Shown piece by piece: positions 1 through 8,255 of a stretch of DNA of 64,000 nt. The notes under the pieces were generated by a model, which was given only the letters and a program-made list of their open reading frames with translations, ran no database searches and was not told where the DNA came from. Each line of letters begins with the position of its first letter. Positions within the stretch are counted from its first letter, which is position 1. Source of the stretch: Cellulomonas persica (GTDB lineage Bacteria; Actinomycetota; Actinomycetes; Actinomycetales; Cellulomonadaceae); the NCBI RefSeq assembly GCF_007989825.1, contig NZ_BJUA01000002.1, positions 186,001-250,000 on the forward strand. The letters are read 5' to 3'. The position numbers were made by a program, and so were the translations under genes.

Positions 1-165
1 GGGACCGCGTCGATCGAGGCCGTCCTGCACCCCGCCGAGGGCGACTGGATGTACTGGTGCACGCCCAACCTCGACACGGGCGTGACGGTGTTCAGCGAGA
101 CCGAGGCCGAGCACGCGCAGTGCGTCGCCGACCTCAACGCCTGGCTGGAGGAGAACCCCCGGTGA
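1..165 (+). CDS. mltG: Endolytic murein transglycosylase MltG, C-terminal end only
   Basis: This is the last 54 codons of a gene that begins outside the window. The peptide has the typical MltG/YceG tail, with a ASIEAVLHP stretch, a WMYW segment that matches the usual YLYFV strand, and a DTGVTVFSET stretch before the terminal helix. MltG is a membrane-anchored lytic transglycosylase that ends glycan-strand growth during peptidoglycan synthesis. Its stop codon overlaps the GTG start of aroE, and mltG-aroE adjacency is common in actinobacteria. The family call rests on the C-terminal signature alone, because the catalytic Glu lies upstream. Confidence 0.8.
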   Translation, partial: GTASIEAVLHPAEGDWMYWCTPNLDTGVTVFSETEAEHAQCVADLNAWLEENPR

Positions 166-1013
166 CGTCCGGAGTCACGCGACGGGCGGCCGTGCTCGGC
201 CACCCCGTCGCGCACTCGCTGTCGCCCACGCTCCACCGTGCCGCGTACGCGGCGCTGGGGCTCGACGAGTGGGCGTACGACCCGGTCGACGTCACCGAGG
301 AGCAGCTCGCGGACTTCGTCGCGGGGCTGTCCGACGAGTGGGTGGGCCTGAGCCTGACGATGCCGCTCAAGCAGACGGTCCTGCCGCTCCTGGACCACGT
401 GGAGCCGCTCGCGCAGGTCGTGGGCGCGGTCAACACGGTGCTGCTGCAGGGCTCGGGTCCCGCACGCACGCTCGTCGGCGCGAACACGGACGTGCACGGC
501 CTGGTCGCGGCGTTGCGCGAGGGGCTGGGCGAGGGCCGCACGGTCACCCGTGCGGTCGTGCTCGGCGCGGGGGCCACGGCGGCCTCCACGCTCGCCGCGC
601 TGGCCGAGCTGGGCTGCACCCAGCCGCTCGTGCTCGTGCGCTCGGTCGCGCGCGCGGGCGGTCTGCTGCGGGCCGCGCACCGGATGGGCGTCTCCCCGGT
701 GCTGCGCGCCCTCGACGACGCGCCGTCCGCCGTGCTCGACACGGACGTCGTGGTCTCGACGCTGCCGCCGCGCGCGGCCGACCCGGTCGCCGCGCAGCTC
801 ACGACCGCACCGGCGGGCGTGCTGCTCGACGTCGCGTACGACCCCCGGCCCACGGCACTGCACGCGCGCTGGTCCGAGCTCGGCGGCACGGCCGTCGGGG
901 GCGAGAGGATGCTCCTGCACCAGGCGGCCGAGCAGGTTCGTCTCATGACCGGTCGCCCCGCGCCGATCGGTGACATGGACGCGGCGCTGGTGCGGGCCCT
1001 GGCCGAGCACTGA
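162..1013 (+). CDS. aroE: Shikimate dehydrogenase
   Basis: AroE reduces 3-dehydroshikimate to shikimate with NADPH in the cytoplasmic shikimate pathway. The 283-residue product has the substrate-binding VAHSLSP motif near residue 16, the catalytic Lys70 in LTMPLKQ and Asp110 in ANTDVHG. A glycine-rich nucleotide loop (VLGAGATAAS) begins the C-terminal Rossmann domain. The GTG start overlaps the mltG stop by four bases (GTGA), so translation is probably coupled. A longer reading frame runs upstream into mltG, but the family begins at this point. No aroC or aroK follows; the next gene is an antiporter. Confidence 0.95.
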   Translation: MTSGVTRRAAVLGHPVAHSLSPTLHRAAYAALGLDEWAYDPVDVTEEQLADFVAGLSDEWVGLSLTMPLKQTVLPLLDHVEPLAQVVGAVNTVLLQGSGPARTLVGANTDVHGLVAALREGLGEGRTVTRAVVLGAGATAASTLAALAELGCTQPLVLVRSVARAGGLLRAAHRMGVSPVLRALDDAPSAVLDTDVVVSTLPPRAADPVAAQLTTAPAGVLLDVAYDPRPTALHARWSELGGTAVGGERMLLHQAAEQVRLMTGRPAPIGDMDAALVRALAEH

Positions 1014-1073
1014 CCCGCCGGCCGGGCCGAGCACCCGAAGCACTCCCGTTCGAGTCTGGTCGAGAGGAACCTG

Positions 1074-2744
1074 ATGGCCGCAGCAGCGCTGTACCTCGGC
1101 GCGGCCGTCGTGGGCGGTCTCCTGGCGGTGCTCCTGCGCCTGCCTCCGCTCGTGGGGTTCCTGGCCGCGGGGTTTGCGCTCGGGGCCGGGGGAGCGCCCG
1201 AGCTGCCGTACCTCGAGGCGGTCGCCGACTTCGGCGTGGTCCTGCTGCTCTTCGCGATCGGCCTCAAGCTCGACGTGCGCACGCTGCTGCGTCGCGAGAT
1301 CTGGCTGACGAGCGTCGTGCACATGGTCCTGAGCATCGCGATGGCGCTCGGCTTCCTGGGTCTGCTCTGGGTGGTCGGCTTCGGGCTCGTCGCGGACGAG
1401 TCGTTCGGGGCGCTCGCGCTGGTCGGCTTCGCGCTGTCGTTCTCCTCGACCGTCTTCGTCGTCAAGGTGCTCGACGACCGTTCGGACACCACGTCCCTGT
1501 ACGGCCGGATCGCGGTCGGCGTGCTCGTGATGCAGGACGTGGCGGCGGTCGTGTTCCTCTCGCTGTCGAGCGGCGAGGCGCCGAGCCCGTGGGCGTTCCT
1601 GCTGTTCCTGCTGATCCCCGGCTCGTGGGTGCTGCACCGGATCTGGAACCGCGTCGGGCACGGGGAGCTCCAGGCGCTGTTCGGCGTGTTCGTCGCCGTG
1701 GTGCTGGGCTACGGGCTGTTCGAGCTCGTCGGGATCGACGGCGACGTCGGCGCGCTCGTCGTCGGCGTGCTGCTGTCCTCGCACCCGCAGGCAGGTGAGC
1801 TCTCGCGGTCCCTCATGACGTTCAAGGACCTCATGCTGGTGGCCTTCTTCGTCCAGATCGGGCTGCACGGCACGCCGCACGCCCTCGAGGTCGGGCTGGC
1901 CCTGCTGCTCCTGCTGCTGCTGCCGTTCCAGGTCGCCGCCTACGCGGTGGTGCTCTGGTTCATGCGCCTGCGGCGGCGGACGTCGTTCCTGGGTGGCCTC
2001 GTGCTGTCGAACTACTCCGAGTTCGGCATCATCGTCGCGGCCGTCGGTGCGAGCACCGGCCTGCTGGAGGAGCAGTGGGTCGTGGTCATCTCGCTCGCGG
2101 TCGCGTTCAGCTTCGGACTGTCGGCGATCGTCAACCGGCGCGGGGTCGAGCTCGCGACGAGGCTGTCGCGGCTGCTCCCGGTGCGGGACAGCGACCGCCT
2201 GCACCCGGACGACCGGCTCGTCGACATCGGCGAGGCGGACGCGCTCGTCCTCGGTCTCGGTCGCGTCGGCGCGTCCACCTACTCGCGGCTGCGCGACGAG
2301 TACGGACTGTCGGTCGTCGGCGTCGAGCACGACGCCACGCGCGTCGTGTCGCTCGAGGACGAGGGCTACGAGGTGGTCCGCGCGGACGCGACCGACCTCG
2401 AGTTCTGGACCCGCGTGCAGCGTGCCGGACGGGTCAAGGTCGCCGTCCTGGCGATGCCGTTCCACAACGCCAACCTCATCGCGCTCGCGCGGCTTCAGGC
2501 CGCGGGGTTCACGGGCCGCGTCGCCGCGGTCGCCCGGTACGACGACGACGTGGCCGAGCTCGAGCGGCACGGCGCCGACGCGGTCTTCCACCTGTACGGC
2601 TCCGCGGGCTTCGCGCTGGCGGACCACGCGGCCGAGGTCCTGCTTCCCGGTGCGAGCGCGCCCCCGACGACGCACCCGCCCGCGCGCCCGGGCGACGAGC
2701 TGGACGTCCTCGACCCGCTCAAGCCGCGCGACGAGCTCGACTGA
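1074..2744 (+). CDS. Monovalent cation:proton antiporter (CPA2 family) with RCK/TrkA-N domain
   Basis: This is a 556-residue inner-membrane protein. About twelve hydrophobic segments fill residues 1-375 in the Na+/H+ exchanger fold of the CPA2 (KefB/KefC/RosB) family. A cytosolic Rossmann domain follows from about residue 385, with the dinucleotide loop GLGRVG of TrkA-N/RCK proteins. It probably exchanges K+ or Na+ for protons, with nucleotide binding gating the pore. A GAGAGGA Shine-Dalgarno lies before the ATG. It stands alone on the plus strand after aroE. The transported ion cannot be read from the sequence, and no KefF/KefG ancillary gene is present. Confidence 0.9.
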   Translation: MAAAALYLGAAVVGGLLAVLLRLPPLVGFLAAGFALGAGGAPELPYLEAVADFGVVLLLFAIGLKLDVRTLLRREIWLTSVVHMVLSIAMALGFLGLLWVVGFGLVADESFGALALVGFALSFSSTVFVVKVLDDRSDTTSLYGRIAVGVLVMQDVAAVVFLSLSSGEAPSPWAFLLFLLIPGSWVLHRIWNRVGHGELQALFGVFVAVVLGYGLFELVGIDGDVGALVVGVLLSSHPQAGELSRSLMTFKDLMLVAFFVQIGLHGTPHALEVGLALLLLLLLPFQVAAYAVVLWFMRLRRRTSFLGGLVLSNYSEFGIIVAAVGASTGLLEEQWVVVISLAVAFSFGLSAIVNRRGVELATRLSRLLPVRDSDRLHPDDRLVDIGEADALVLGLGRVGASTYSRLRDEYGLSVVGVEHDATRVVSLEDEGYEVVRADATDLEFWTRVQRAGRVKVAVLAMPFHNANLIALARLQAAGFTGRVAAVARYDDDVAELERHGADAVFHLYGSAGFALADHAAEVLLPGASAPPTTHPPARPGDELDVLDPLKPRDELD

Positions 2745-2783
2745 GGGCGCGCGGCGTGGTGCAGGACGACGAGGTGCTCGGTG

Positions 2784-5117
2784 TCACGCCGCCCCGTCGG
2801 CCCACTGCAGCCGCACGGTCCTGGGGTCCGAGTCGACGGCCAGGCGCCCGGCAGGCAGGGCTGTCCCCGGCGTCGTGAACGGCCGTCCGGCGTCGAGCCG
2901 GACGCCGTGCGCGGGCGCCAGCCAGTCGGCCTCGGGCAGCCGTCGCACGGTCACGGTGCACCCGGCCGGGTCCCACTCCAGGCGGTCGACGACGACGCCG
3001 CCGCGGGCGCGCAGCCCGGTCACGCTGCCCGTCGGCCAGGCGCTCGGCAGCGCGGGCAGGAGGGTCAGGGCGTCGGACGTCGACGCGAGGAGCATCGCCG
3101 CGACCAGGGCGGGCAGGCCGCCGCTCGCGTCGAGGTTGAAGATCGAGCCCGCGTCGTGGGTCGTCGTCAGCGCCGGCCGCCACTGGTCCACCGCGAGCCA
3201 CTCGACGCACCGCAGCGCAGCCCCGGCGTCGCCGAGCGCGGCAGCGGCCAGCCCCACCTGCACGAGCCCGAACGCCATCTCCATACGGCCGGGCGGCGGC
3301 GTCGGGTCCGCGGCGCGCCATGCGATCTTGGCGTGCACGGTGGCTCGCGCGGCCGCTCGCAGCGGTGCGCCCGCGGGGCCGACGAACGCGGGGTCCGGCT
3401 CGTACCAGAGCGGGTACAGGTGCGACGTGTGGCGGTGCGCGTGCTCCTGCGCGCACCCGTCGGCGATCCACTCGGCGAGCGTCCCGTCGTCGGCCACGCG
3501 GTAGGCGGGAAGCACGTCGACGAGTGCCGCCCAGCGCTCGTCGAGACGGTGGTCGTCGCGCGCCGCGGCGAGCACGGCACTCGCGCGGGCCGCGTCGCGC
3601 AGGATCGCGACGTCGATCGTGGCGTCCGCGGCGATCGGCCCGGCGGCGCCCGCCGGCGTGTTCTCGGGTGAGTACGAGGGCACCAGGTGGCGCCGCCCGC
3701 CGACGAGCACGGTCGACGTCTCCGCGAACCGCAGCACGCCCTCCGCCAGCGCCCACACGCGGTCGTCGACGATCGAGCGGTCGCCCGTGGTGGAGACGAG
3801 GTCCGCCGCGAGGCGCAGCACCCACCCCCCGCAGCCCGTCCAGAACGCGTGGGGGTAGGCCGCGCTCAGGTGGTCGGCCCGGCCGTGCGTCGACATGCGC
3901 GCGGGCAGCAGCATCCCCTCGGCGCCGAACACCCGGCGGGCGTTCTCCCGGTAGTCGTCGAGGTGGGCGAGCACGAGCGTCAGCAGGGACCGCGCGAGCT
4001 CGGGCGTGCCGGTGGGGACGAGCCCGGCCATCCCGCCGTTCTGGAGGTTGCCGTTGAGGGTGTAGTCCGCGGACCACGCCGGTCGCCACGTGCCCTGCCA
4101 GACGCCCTGCAGGGTCGGCGGGAGCTCACCGGTGGCCGCGACCGCGTGGGCGCGGCCGGACAGGTACGCGACCTCCACGGCACGGCGACGCGCGGCGGGG
4201 TCTCCCGCGCGCGCGGCGGCCCAGACGTCCTCGGTCGTCGGTCCGCCGACCGGGGCCCGCAGGTCGATCTCGGACGCCGACACGAGGCGGCCGTGCGTCG
4301 CGGCCTGCCGGCGCCGCAGCGACGCCCAGTCGACCTCGGCGTGCCCGGGCGGCGGGGGAGCGATGCCCGAGGTCCGCACGTCGACGTCGACCCGCACGGC
4401 CCGACGCCCGCCCGCGGGCACGACCAGCCGCGACGTGAGCGCGCGCGTCCCTGTCGTCCACTCGCCCGCGCCGCGCACGGTGACCGTGGCCGAGGCCGCA
4501 CGCGTCGCTGCCTCGAGCCGGGCGTCGCGGCCTGCGGTGAGCGTCGTCGTGACCGCGCTCGAGGAGTCCGCCCCTCCGGTGTCGAGGGCGGTCTCGAGCG
4601 CGCCGCCGAGGGCGAGCGTCAGGTCGACGACGACCGCACGGTCCGACTCGACCGCGACCCACACCGTCTCCTCGTCGCGCGGGGTCAGGACCCGCACGAC
4701 GCACCGGCCGTCGCGGTCGTCGGCGAGGTCGACCGCGATCTCGCCGAGGTGCAGGTCGGTCGAGCGCTCCCGGACCCGGGTGACGCCCGCGACCGCGATC
4801 GTGAGGGTCGCGCAGATGCCGAGAGGGTCGGTCCAGACGAGGCCCTCGGGGTAGCCGTTCGCGTCGAGGCCCTGCGTGAGGAGCGTTCCGGCGCGCGCCG
4901 CGTCACCCGCGACCACGGCTCGCCGCAGGCCGTCGAGGACAGGACGCAGGTCCGGTGCGGGCGGGCGGGGGTTGACCGGAACGAAGAACCGCTCGTGGCT
5001 GATCGTGACGACCTGCTGCTGGGCGGCGCCGTGGAGGACGGCGCCGACCCGGCCGCTGCCGGTGATCAGTCCGTGCTCCCACGTGGGCGCCGGGGTGCGG
5101 GTGCGGAACGTGCCCAT
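2784..5117 (-). CDS. GH95-family glycoside hydrolase (alpha-L-fucosidase / alpha-L-galactosidase type)
   Basis: The 777-residue product starts with the GH95 N-terminal beta-sandwich signature (WEHGLITGSGRVGAVLHG). The (alpha/alpha)6 barrel keeps the positions expected to be catalytic: Asn355 and Asn357 in YTLNGN, Glu485 in SPENTP and Asp663 in NLDASGG. HRHTSHLYPL matches another family landmark. GH95 enzymes invert alpha-L-fucosides or alpha-L-galactosides. No signal peptide is visible, so it should act on imported oligosaccharides. The ATG overlaps the stop of the lacI gene by one base, giving a two-gene operon under its own repressor. The reading frame continues open far upstream, but that part only shadows lacI. 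Substrate is inferred, not seen. Confidence 0.82.
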   Translation of the reverse strand: MGTFRTRTPAPTWEHGLITGSGRVGAVLHGAAQQQVVTISHERFFVPVNPRPPAPDLRPVLDGLRRAVVAGDAARAGTLLTQGLDANGYPEGLVWTDPLGICATLTIAVAGVTRVRERSTDLHLGEIAVDLADDRDGRCVVRVLTPRDEETVWVAVESDRAVVVDLTLALGGALETALDTGGADSSSAVTTTLTAGRDARLEAATRAASATVTVRGAGEWTTGTRALTSRLVVPAGGRRAVRVDVDVRTSGIAPPPPGHAEVDWASLRRRQAATHGRLVSASEIDLRAPVGGPTTEDVWAAARAGDPAARRRAVEVAYLSGRAHAVAATGELPPTLQGVWQGTWRPAWSADYTLNGNLQNGGMAGLVPTGTPELARSLLTLVLAHLDDYRENARRVFGAEGMLLPARMSTHGRADHLSAAYPHAFWTGCGGWVLRLAADLVSTTGDRSIVDDRVWALAEGVLRFAETSTVLVGGRRHLVPSYSPENTPAGAAGPIAADATIDVAILRDAARASAVLAAARDDHRLDERWAALVDVLPAYRVADDGTLAEWIADGCAQEHAHRHTSHLYPLWYEPDPAFVGPAGAPLRAAARATVHAKIAWRAADPTPPPGRMEMAFGLVQVGLAAAALGDAGAALRCVEWLAVDQWRPALTTTHDAGSIFNLDASGGLPALVAAMLLASTSDALTLLPALPSAWPTGSVTGLRARGGVVVDRLEWDPAGCTVTVRRLPEADWLAPAHGVRLDAGRPFTTPGTALPAGRLAVDSDPRTVRLQWADGAA

Positions 5118-6157
5118 CACGACGCCGGGGCGGGCGCGGTCGACTCGCGCACGACGAGCGAGGTGGCGAGCTGGACGTACCGGGACGCGGGCTCGGTCCC
5201 CGCGGCCATCGTGAGGACCGTCTCGACGGCGACGCGGCCCATCCCGGTCAGCGGCTGGTGCACGGACGTCAGGGGTGGCGAGGTCCACGCGGCCTGCGGG
5301 GTGTCGTCGAACCCGACCACGCTGAGCCGGGCGGGCACCGGGACGTCGAGCTCGCGCGCGGCGACCAGCACGCCGACCGCGATCTCGTCGTCGCCCGCGA
5401 GCACCGCCGTCGGCGGGTGCGCCGACGACAGCAGGTCCCGACCGCAGGTCCGGCCGGTCTCGACGGAGAAGTGGCCGTGCCGGACGAGGCCGTGGTCCAG
5501 CTCGATCCCGGCCGAGTCGAGCGCGGCGCGGTAGCCGTGGAACCGTTCGCGAGCGGCCGCCGAGCTCGTCGGGCCGCCCACCCAGGCGATCCGACGGTGC
5601 CCGAGCTCCACCAGGTGCTCGGTGGCCGTGCGGCCGCCGGCCCAGTTGGTCGAGCCGACGCTCACGACGTCGGGCGCGTCGAGGTCGACAGGGTCGACCA
5701 TGACGAACGGGATGCCTGCCTCCGCGGCTGCCGCCAGGAGCGCGGTCGGCGTCCCGAGGGTCAGGCCGATGATGCCGACGACGCCGGCCGCCTGCTGCTC
5801 GGACATCCACGCGCGCGCGGCGGCGGGTGTCCCGCGCACGGCGTGCTCGGGCGCGAGCCGCACGAGCAGGGTCGTCTGCGCGGCCGTGGCCGCGGCGAGG
5901 ACCCCCTGCAGGACGTGCGTGAGGTAGGGCGAGTCGAGGGCGTCGACGACGGCGGCCAGTGTCCGGGGGCGGGGGAGGTTCCACTGCGACGCCGGGGGCC
6001 GGTAACCGAGCTCGTCGACCGCGGCGAGCACACGGGCGCGGGTGTCGGCGGCGACGTCGCTGCGCTCGTTGAGCACCTTGGAGACCGTGCCCTTCGTGAC
6101 GCCCGCCGCGCGCGCGACGTCGACCAGGGTCACGCGTGCCTGCGGTCGGCCCGCCAT
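5117..6157 (-). CDS. LacI-family transcriptional repressor
   Basis: This is a 346-residue LacI/GalR regulator. The helix-turn-helix occupies residues 9-31 (DVARAAGVTKGTVSKVLN), and the hinge helix carries the usual DELGYRP. The remainder is a periplasmic-binding-protein-like sugar-sensing core with SVVGFDDTP near the C-terminus. A GGGAGGAG ribosome site precedes the ATG. It is co-transcribed with the GH95 gene and divergent from the GH39 gene, so it probably represses both until a sugar effector is imported. The inverted repeat at 6174-6187 sits just after its -10 hexamer, as expected for autoregulation. The effector sugar is unknown. Confidence 0.95.
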   Translation of the reverse strand: MAGRPQARVTLVDVARAAGVTKGTVSKVLNERSDVAADTRARVLAAVDELGYRPPASQWNLPRPRTLAAVVDALDSPYLTHVLQGVLAAATAAQTTLLVRLAPEHAVRGTPAAARAWMSEQQAAGVVGIIGLTLGTPTALLAAAAEAGIPFVMVDPVDLDAPDVVSVGSTNWAGGRTATEHLVELGHRRIAWVGGPTSSAAARERFHGYRAALDSAGIELDHGLVRHGHFSVETGRTCGRDLLSSAHPPTAVLAGDDEIAVGVLVAARELDVPVPARLSVVGFDDTPQAAWTSPPLTSVHQPLTGMGRVAVETVLTMAAGTEPASRYVQLATSLVVRESTAPAPAS

Positions 6158-6173
6158 GGTGCTCCTCCCGTTC

Positions 6174-6187
6174 CGAAACTCGTTTCG
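6174..6187. promoter_or_regulatory. Operator O1 for the LacI-type repressor
   Basis: The sequence CGAAACTCGTTTCG is an inverted repeat of CGAAAC half-sites around a two-base centre. It has the general form of LacI/GalR operators. It lies between the minus-strand -10 hexamer (6193-6188) and the lacI start, where bound repressor would block transcription of lacI and the GH95 gene. Confidence 0.75.
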
Positions 6188-6217
6188 AGGCTAGCGGCCG
6201 CGCGGCGGAAAGGTCAA
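6188..6217 (-). promoter_or_regulatory. Promoter of the lacI-GH95 operon
   Basis: On the minus strand a TTGACC -35 hexamer (6217-6212) is followed after 18 bases by a TAGCCT -10 hexamer (6193-6188). Both are close to the housekeeping sigma consensus of actinobacteria. Operator O1 begins one base after the -10. Confidence 0.65.
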
Positions 6218-6241
6218 CGCGGCCGACCGCAGCGATGCCCG

Positions 6242-6270
6242 TTGACGTCGCCGTCGACACTCGATACCGT
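6242..6270 (+). promoter_or_regulatory. Promoter of the GH39 gene
   Basis: A TTGACG -35 hexamer (6242-6247) and a TACCGT -10 hexamer (6265-6270) are separated by 17 bases, which is the optimal housekeeping spacing. The predicted start of transcription is near 6277, just ahead of the second operator-like site. Confidence 0.65.
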
Positions 6271-6292
6271 CCCCGGCGAAGCCGCGACGTTG

Positions 6293-6305
6293 CGAAACTG
6301 TTGCG
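6293..6305. promoter_or_regulatory. Second, imperfect operator-like site (O2)
   Basis: The sequence CGAAACTGTTGCG carries one perfect half-site (CGAAAC) and one with a single change (GTTGCG instead of GTTTCG), spaced by one base instead of two. It falls about 16-28 bases after the predicted transcription start of the GH39 gene. It could let the same LacI regulator control the divergent gene. Confidence 0.5.
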
Positions 6306-6330
6306 ACCAGACGAGCACCGGGAGCGACAC

Positions 6331-7953
6331 ATGACCTCACCGCGACTGCGCATCGACGGGCGCGACGCCGACGACCGGGCACTGCCGCACGTGTGGAGCT
6401 ACTGCGTCGGCGCCGGCCGCGCCAACGAGGCCCTGCGCGCCGACTGGCAGGAGCACTTCCGCGAGGCGGTGACGACGCTCGGCGTCCGACGCGTGCGCTT
6501 CCACGGCCTGTTCCACGACGACATGTTCGTGTACCGCGCGAACGACGGCGGCGGCTTCGGCCCGCCGACGCCGTTCGACGAGCCGCGGTACACGTTCAGC
6601 TACGTCGACAAGGTCGTCGACTTCATCCTCGAGGCCGGGGCGCAGCCCTTCGTCGAGCTCGGGTTCATGCCGCGTGAGCTCGCCACCCAGACCGAGACGC
6701 TCTTCTGGTGGAAGGCCCACTGCAGCCCGCCCACCGACATGGCGCGATGGGTCGAGCTGGTCACCGCGACGCTCGAGCACTGGGTCGAGCGGTACGGCAT
6801 CGACGAGGTCCGCCAGTGGCGGTTCGAGATCTGGAACGAGCCGAACCTCGTGCCGCACTTCTGGACCGGCAGCCGCACGGAGTACTTCGAGCTCTACGAG
6901 GCGACCGCGCGCGCGGTCAAGGCCGTCGACCCCCGGCTCGTGGTCGGCGGGCCGTCGACGAGCGTGTTCGTGCCCGACGACCGCTACAAGGGCGAGTTCG
7001 AGGACCGCGCCGCCGAGCACGCCACCGCGGCGTCGACCGACGTGGACGCGCTCGACTGGCGACCGGTGTGGATCCACGAGCTGATCGAGTGGTGCCGCGA
7101 GCGGGACGTGCCGCTCGACTTCCTGTCCACGCACCTGTACCCGACCGACTTCGCCTTCGGGTCCGACGGCGAGCTGCACCACATCCAGCGGCACGTCGAC
7201 GCGACGTACCAAGACCTGACGCTGCTGCGCGACGTCATCGCCGCGAGCCCGTTCCCGGACGCCGAGCTGCACATCACGGAGTGGTCGAGCTCGCCGTCGA
7301 GCCGCGACGCGATGCACGACACCGTGTTCGCCGCCGCGTACATCACGCGCGCGTTCCTGCGTGGCGCGGCGCTCGCCGACTCGATCTCGTACTGGACGTT
7401 CACCGACGTGTTCGAGGAGGGCGGCGCGGGCGTCGGCCCGTTCCACGGCGGGTTCGGGCTCGTCAACACGCAGGGGATCCACAAGCCGACGTTCCACGCC
7501 ATGGCGATGCTCGCCCGGCTCGGCGACCGCGAGGTCGCGGCCCTGCCGTACGGCACGATCACGCAGCACGCCGACTCGGGCGACGTCGCGGCGGTGTTCG
7601 TCAACTACCCGCAGGACATGGGCACGCGCGGCATCGGGTCCGAGATCACGTACGAGGCCACGCGTCGGCTCCAGGACCACGGGCCGAGCCTGCACGTGCA
7701 GCACACCGTCGAAGGCCTTGCCCCGGGTGCCGTGTACCGGCTCGAGCAGGTCGACTGGGATCACGGGAACGTCGCCGAGGCCTGGTACCGGATGGGTGCC
7801 CCGCTCAACCTCACGCGCGACGAGGAGTCACAGCTGCGAGCGGTGGCGGACGACCTCGCGCGGGCCGAGCTCACGGTGGGGCCGGACGGCGTGCTCACCA
7901 TCGACGTCGACCTGCCGCCGTGGGCGGTCATGTCCGTCAGCCGTTCGCGCTAG
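6331..7953 (+). CDS. GH39-family beta-xylosidase-like glycoside hydrolase
   Basis: The 540-residue product is a TIM-barrel GH39 enzyme, a retaining family with beta-xylosidases as the main members. Glu170 in FEIWNEPN is the expected acid/base and Glu317 in HITEWSS the expected nucleophile. Early landmarks RRVRFHGLFHDD and YTFSYVDKVVDF also fit. No signal peptide is seen, so it should hydrolyse imported xylo-oligosaccharides. A GGGAG ribosome site lies eight bases before the ATG. It is divergent from lacI-GH95 and shares the operator region. Alpha-L-iduronidase activity, also known in GH39, is much less likely in a soil bacterium. Confidence 0.9.
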   Translation: MTSPRLRIDGRDADDRALPHVWSYCVGAGRANEALRADWQEHFREAVTTLGVRRVRFHGLFHDDMFVYRANDGGGFGPPTPFDEPRYTFSYVDKVVDFILEAGAQPFVELGFMPRELATQTETLFWWKAHCSPPTDMARWVELVTATLEHWVERYGIDEVRQWRFEIWNEPNLVPHFWTGSRTEYFELYEATARAVKAVDPRLVVGGPSTSVFVPDDRYKGEFEDRAAEHATAASTDVDALDWRPVWIHELIEWCRERDVPLDFLSTHLYPTDFAFGSDGELHHIQRHVDATYQDLTLLRDVIAASPFPDAELHITEWSSSPSSRDAMHDTVFAAAYITRAFLRGAALADSISYWTFTDVFEEGGAGVGPFHGGFGLVNTQGIHKPTFHAMAMLARLGDREVAALPYGTITQHADSGDVAAVFVNYPQDMGTRGIGSEITYEATRRLQDHGPSLHVQHTVEGLAPGAVYRLEQVDWDHGNVAEAWYRMGAPLNLTRDEESQLRAVADDLARAELTVGPDGVLTIDVDLPPWAVMSVSRSR

Positions 7954-8049
7954 TGGTTGCTTCGCCCTACCGCTTGACGCGAATCGGTGCGTACCGCGAC
8001 GATGCGGACATCCCACTTCGACCTCGCGGCGAACAGGCGGACGGCGCTC

Positions 8050-8063
8050 CTACACCGGTGTAG
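8050..8063. promoter_or_regulatory. Palindromic operator-like site P1
   Basis: CTACACCGGTGTAG is a perfect 14-base palindrome with a central CG, the form usual for dimeric LacI- or TetR-type regulators. A second copy lies about 55 bases downstream with a matching core. Confidence 0.65.
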
Positions 8064-8099
8064 AAGTGCAGTCCGGTTCGCCGGGCCGGATCGGGTGTC

Positions 8100-8123
8100 G
8101 GGCTCTACATCGGTGTAGAGCCC
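8100..8123. promoter_or_regulatory. Palindromic operator-like site P2
   Basis: Ten-base arms GGGCTCTACA (8100-8109) and TGTAGAGCCC (8114-8123) flank a TCGG centre. The inner 14 bases differ from site P1 at one position only. A four-base loop could also make a transcript hairpin, but the shared core with P1 favours a protein-binding site. Confidence 0.6.
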
Positions 8124-8255
8124 ACGAAGGGGCACGTCGTGGACGCCGCCGGCGCCCACGTTCCTTCCGGGGGGAGAGCGACGCGGCTCCGGCCTCGTGC
8201 CGGGACGGGACCCGCGTGCGCCGTCCCGCCGGTCGACGACCGAGGAGATCACGTG

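Larger units (their letters stand above)
7954..8255. other. Intergenic region before the esterase gene
   Basis: This stretch of about 300 bases contains two related palindromes (listed separately), whose centres are 55 bases apart. No further gene was found. No convincing -35/-10 pair was seen, so the promoter position relative to the palindromes is unknown. A GAGGAG ribosome site ends at 8247. Confidence 0.6.

Noticed and set aside
5118..6353. Upstream extension of the GH95 frame to give a 1189-residue protein
   Set aside because: The extension is lacI read in another frame. GH95 homology starts at the ATG at 5117, directly at the lacI stop.
8100..8123. Second palindrome as the GH39 terminator
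   Set aside because: Its core matches a loop-less palindrome 55 bases away, and it lies nearly 150 bases after the GH39 stop. An operator explains both better.
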